Of a stretch of DNA of 37,919 nt, positions 37,402 to 37,919 are shown in pieces (the first letter of the stretch is position 1; each line of letters opens with the position of its first letter). Source of the stretch: a candidate division WOR-3 bacterium (lineage in GTDB: Bacteria; SDB-A); NCBI GenBank assembly GCA_016934535.1, contig JAFGSQ010000014.1, forward strand, positions 1-37,919, given 5' to 3'. A program made the position numbers and the translations under genes. Under the pieces are notes generated by a model, which searched no databases, was not told the origin of the DNA, and saw only the letters and a list, made by a program, of their open reading frames with translations.

Positions 37402-37788
37402 TTATTCCTCTTGAAGGAGGTAGACAGGGACGAATATTTCGACACTGTCTATGTCTGACACCGGGAAAAGCCAATCTCCAACCGCAAGTCTTATCAAAGA
37501 CTGGAGGGTAGAGTCCTTAAGCGTGCATTCATCGAGATTTACGGATTCAACGCTTCCGTTTTTCATCACAAAAAAATGAAGGGTGAAATTTCCGTTTACA
37601 TCAGGATTGACATAAAGCCTGCTTTTGTAAAGTTTCGCTATGGTGTCTTTTTGAATATCGAAATAGTATTCAAGAGATTCAGGCGATCTGTTTCCAACAA
37701 GTCCGCTTTCCCATCTTATCTCCGGAGTTTTTGGTCCGCAGGACAGGAACAGAAAAATAAATAAAACTGGTATGTATATATATTTCAA
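37402..37788 (-). CDS. Small lipoprotein with AgmX/TonB-like C-terminal domain
   Basis: The 128-residue protein starts at TTG 37788 with AGGAGG six bases upstream. It has an SPII signal (KYIYIPVLFIFLFLSC, Cys17). The mature part (IAKLYKSRLYVNPDVNGNFTLHFFV, NGSVESVNLDECTLKD, then VGDWLFPV) follows the pattern of the AgmX/PglI or TonB-like C-terminal domain: a helix, then G-x-hxhxFxhxxxGxV and WxFP. The family call is tentative. It is the first gene after the promoter of the recF-gyrase operon, so it may set translation into recF. Confidence 0.7.
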   Translation of the reverse strand: MKYIYIPVLFIFLFLSCGPKTPEIRWESGLVGNRSPESLEYYFDIQKDTIAKLYKSRLYVNPDVNGNFTLHFFVMKNGSVESVNLDECTLKDSTLQSLIRLAVGDWLFPVSDIDSVEIFVPVYLLQEE

Positions 37789-37807
37789 ACCACACCTCCT
37801 TGCGTTT

Positions 37808-37837
37808 ATTATAGTACACTTATCAATATCTAATCAA
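37808..37837 (-). promoter_or_regulatory. Sigma70 promoter of the lipoprotein-recF-gyrase-transcarboxylase operon
   Basis: On the minus strand TTGATT (37837-37832) is followed after 18 bases by a consensus TATAAT (37813-37808), about 20 bases before the start codon, with AGGAGG between. No other good promoter or terminator is visible down to 27963. Confidence 0.6.
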
Positions 37838-37919
37838 GGCAGAAATGTAACCATTTTGCTGAATTCTGTCAGTTGATTTTACAGATTTTTTGTCAGTTTT
37901 TAAGATTGTACACCAAACA

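Noticed and set aside
37789-37919. Replication origin next to recF-gyrase
   Set aside because: No cluster of DnaA boxes or A/T-rich repeats is seen in the 131 bases available, and dnaA/dnaN are not in the window.

Overview
The window is a gene-dense bacterial chromosome segment of moderate G+C. It carries about 27 protein genes, no RNA genes, no insertion sequences and no CRISPR array that I can see. No gap between genes exceeds about 150 bases. A gingipain-type (C25) secreted peptidase with a C-terminal sorting-like domain, a DUF4837-like lipoprotein, many SPII lipoproteins and many TPR proteins suggest an uncultivated Gram-negative lineage near the FCB superphylum (for example the WOR-3, TA06 or Zixibacteria type of candidate phyla). 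That placement is inference; no marker in the window fixes the phylum.

Layout. 1-851 (-) is the start of a protein with four tandem zinc ribbons, cut by the window edge. Divergent from it, 945-7106 (+) holds the DAP/lysine genes dapH and a class III aminotransferase, then rsmB, ahcY, a membrane-anchored GH18-like protein and a SpoU-type RNA methyltransferase. 7129-13683 (-) is read as C25 peptidase, DUF4837-like lipoprotein, acidic TPR protein, EF-P and RqcH; the last two are both ribosome-stalling factors. 13791-16321 (+) holds a degenerate methyltransferase and NAD-dependent DNA ligase. 16326-20873 (-) is a three-gene overlapping unit: a large protein laid out like mammalian soluble adenylyl cyclase, a sugar-type formyltransferase and a hexapeptide acetyltransferase. 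20953-25627 holds two lipoproteins, a second small class III cyclase and a membrane glycosyltransferase fused to TPRs. 25728-27928 (+) is the threonine-to-glycine pair tdh-kbl, closed by a bidirectional terminator. 27963-37788 (-) looks like one nine-gene operon: lipoprotein, recF, DUF721/DciA-like, gyrB, gyrA, then four biotin-dependent carboxyl-transfer genes.

The points most worth following are these. (1) The four carboxyl-transfer genes match the parts of methylmalonyl-CoA:pyruvate transcarboxylase (12S, 1.3S, 5S) plus a small fourth subunit. They lie behind gyrase, with neither a biotin carboxylase nor a membrane decarboxylase nearby. (2) The sAC-like cyclase keeps every catalytic residue split over two domains and is translationally coupled to sugar-modifying enzymes. 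(3) Two genes, ligA and the glycosyltransferase, appear to start at non-standard codons (CTG and ATA), and TTG/GTG starts are common. (4) Tightly overlapping divergent promoters occur at three gene pairs.
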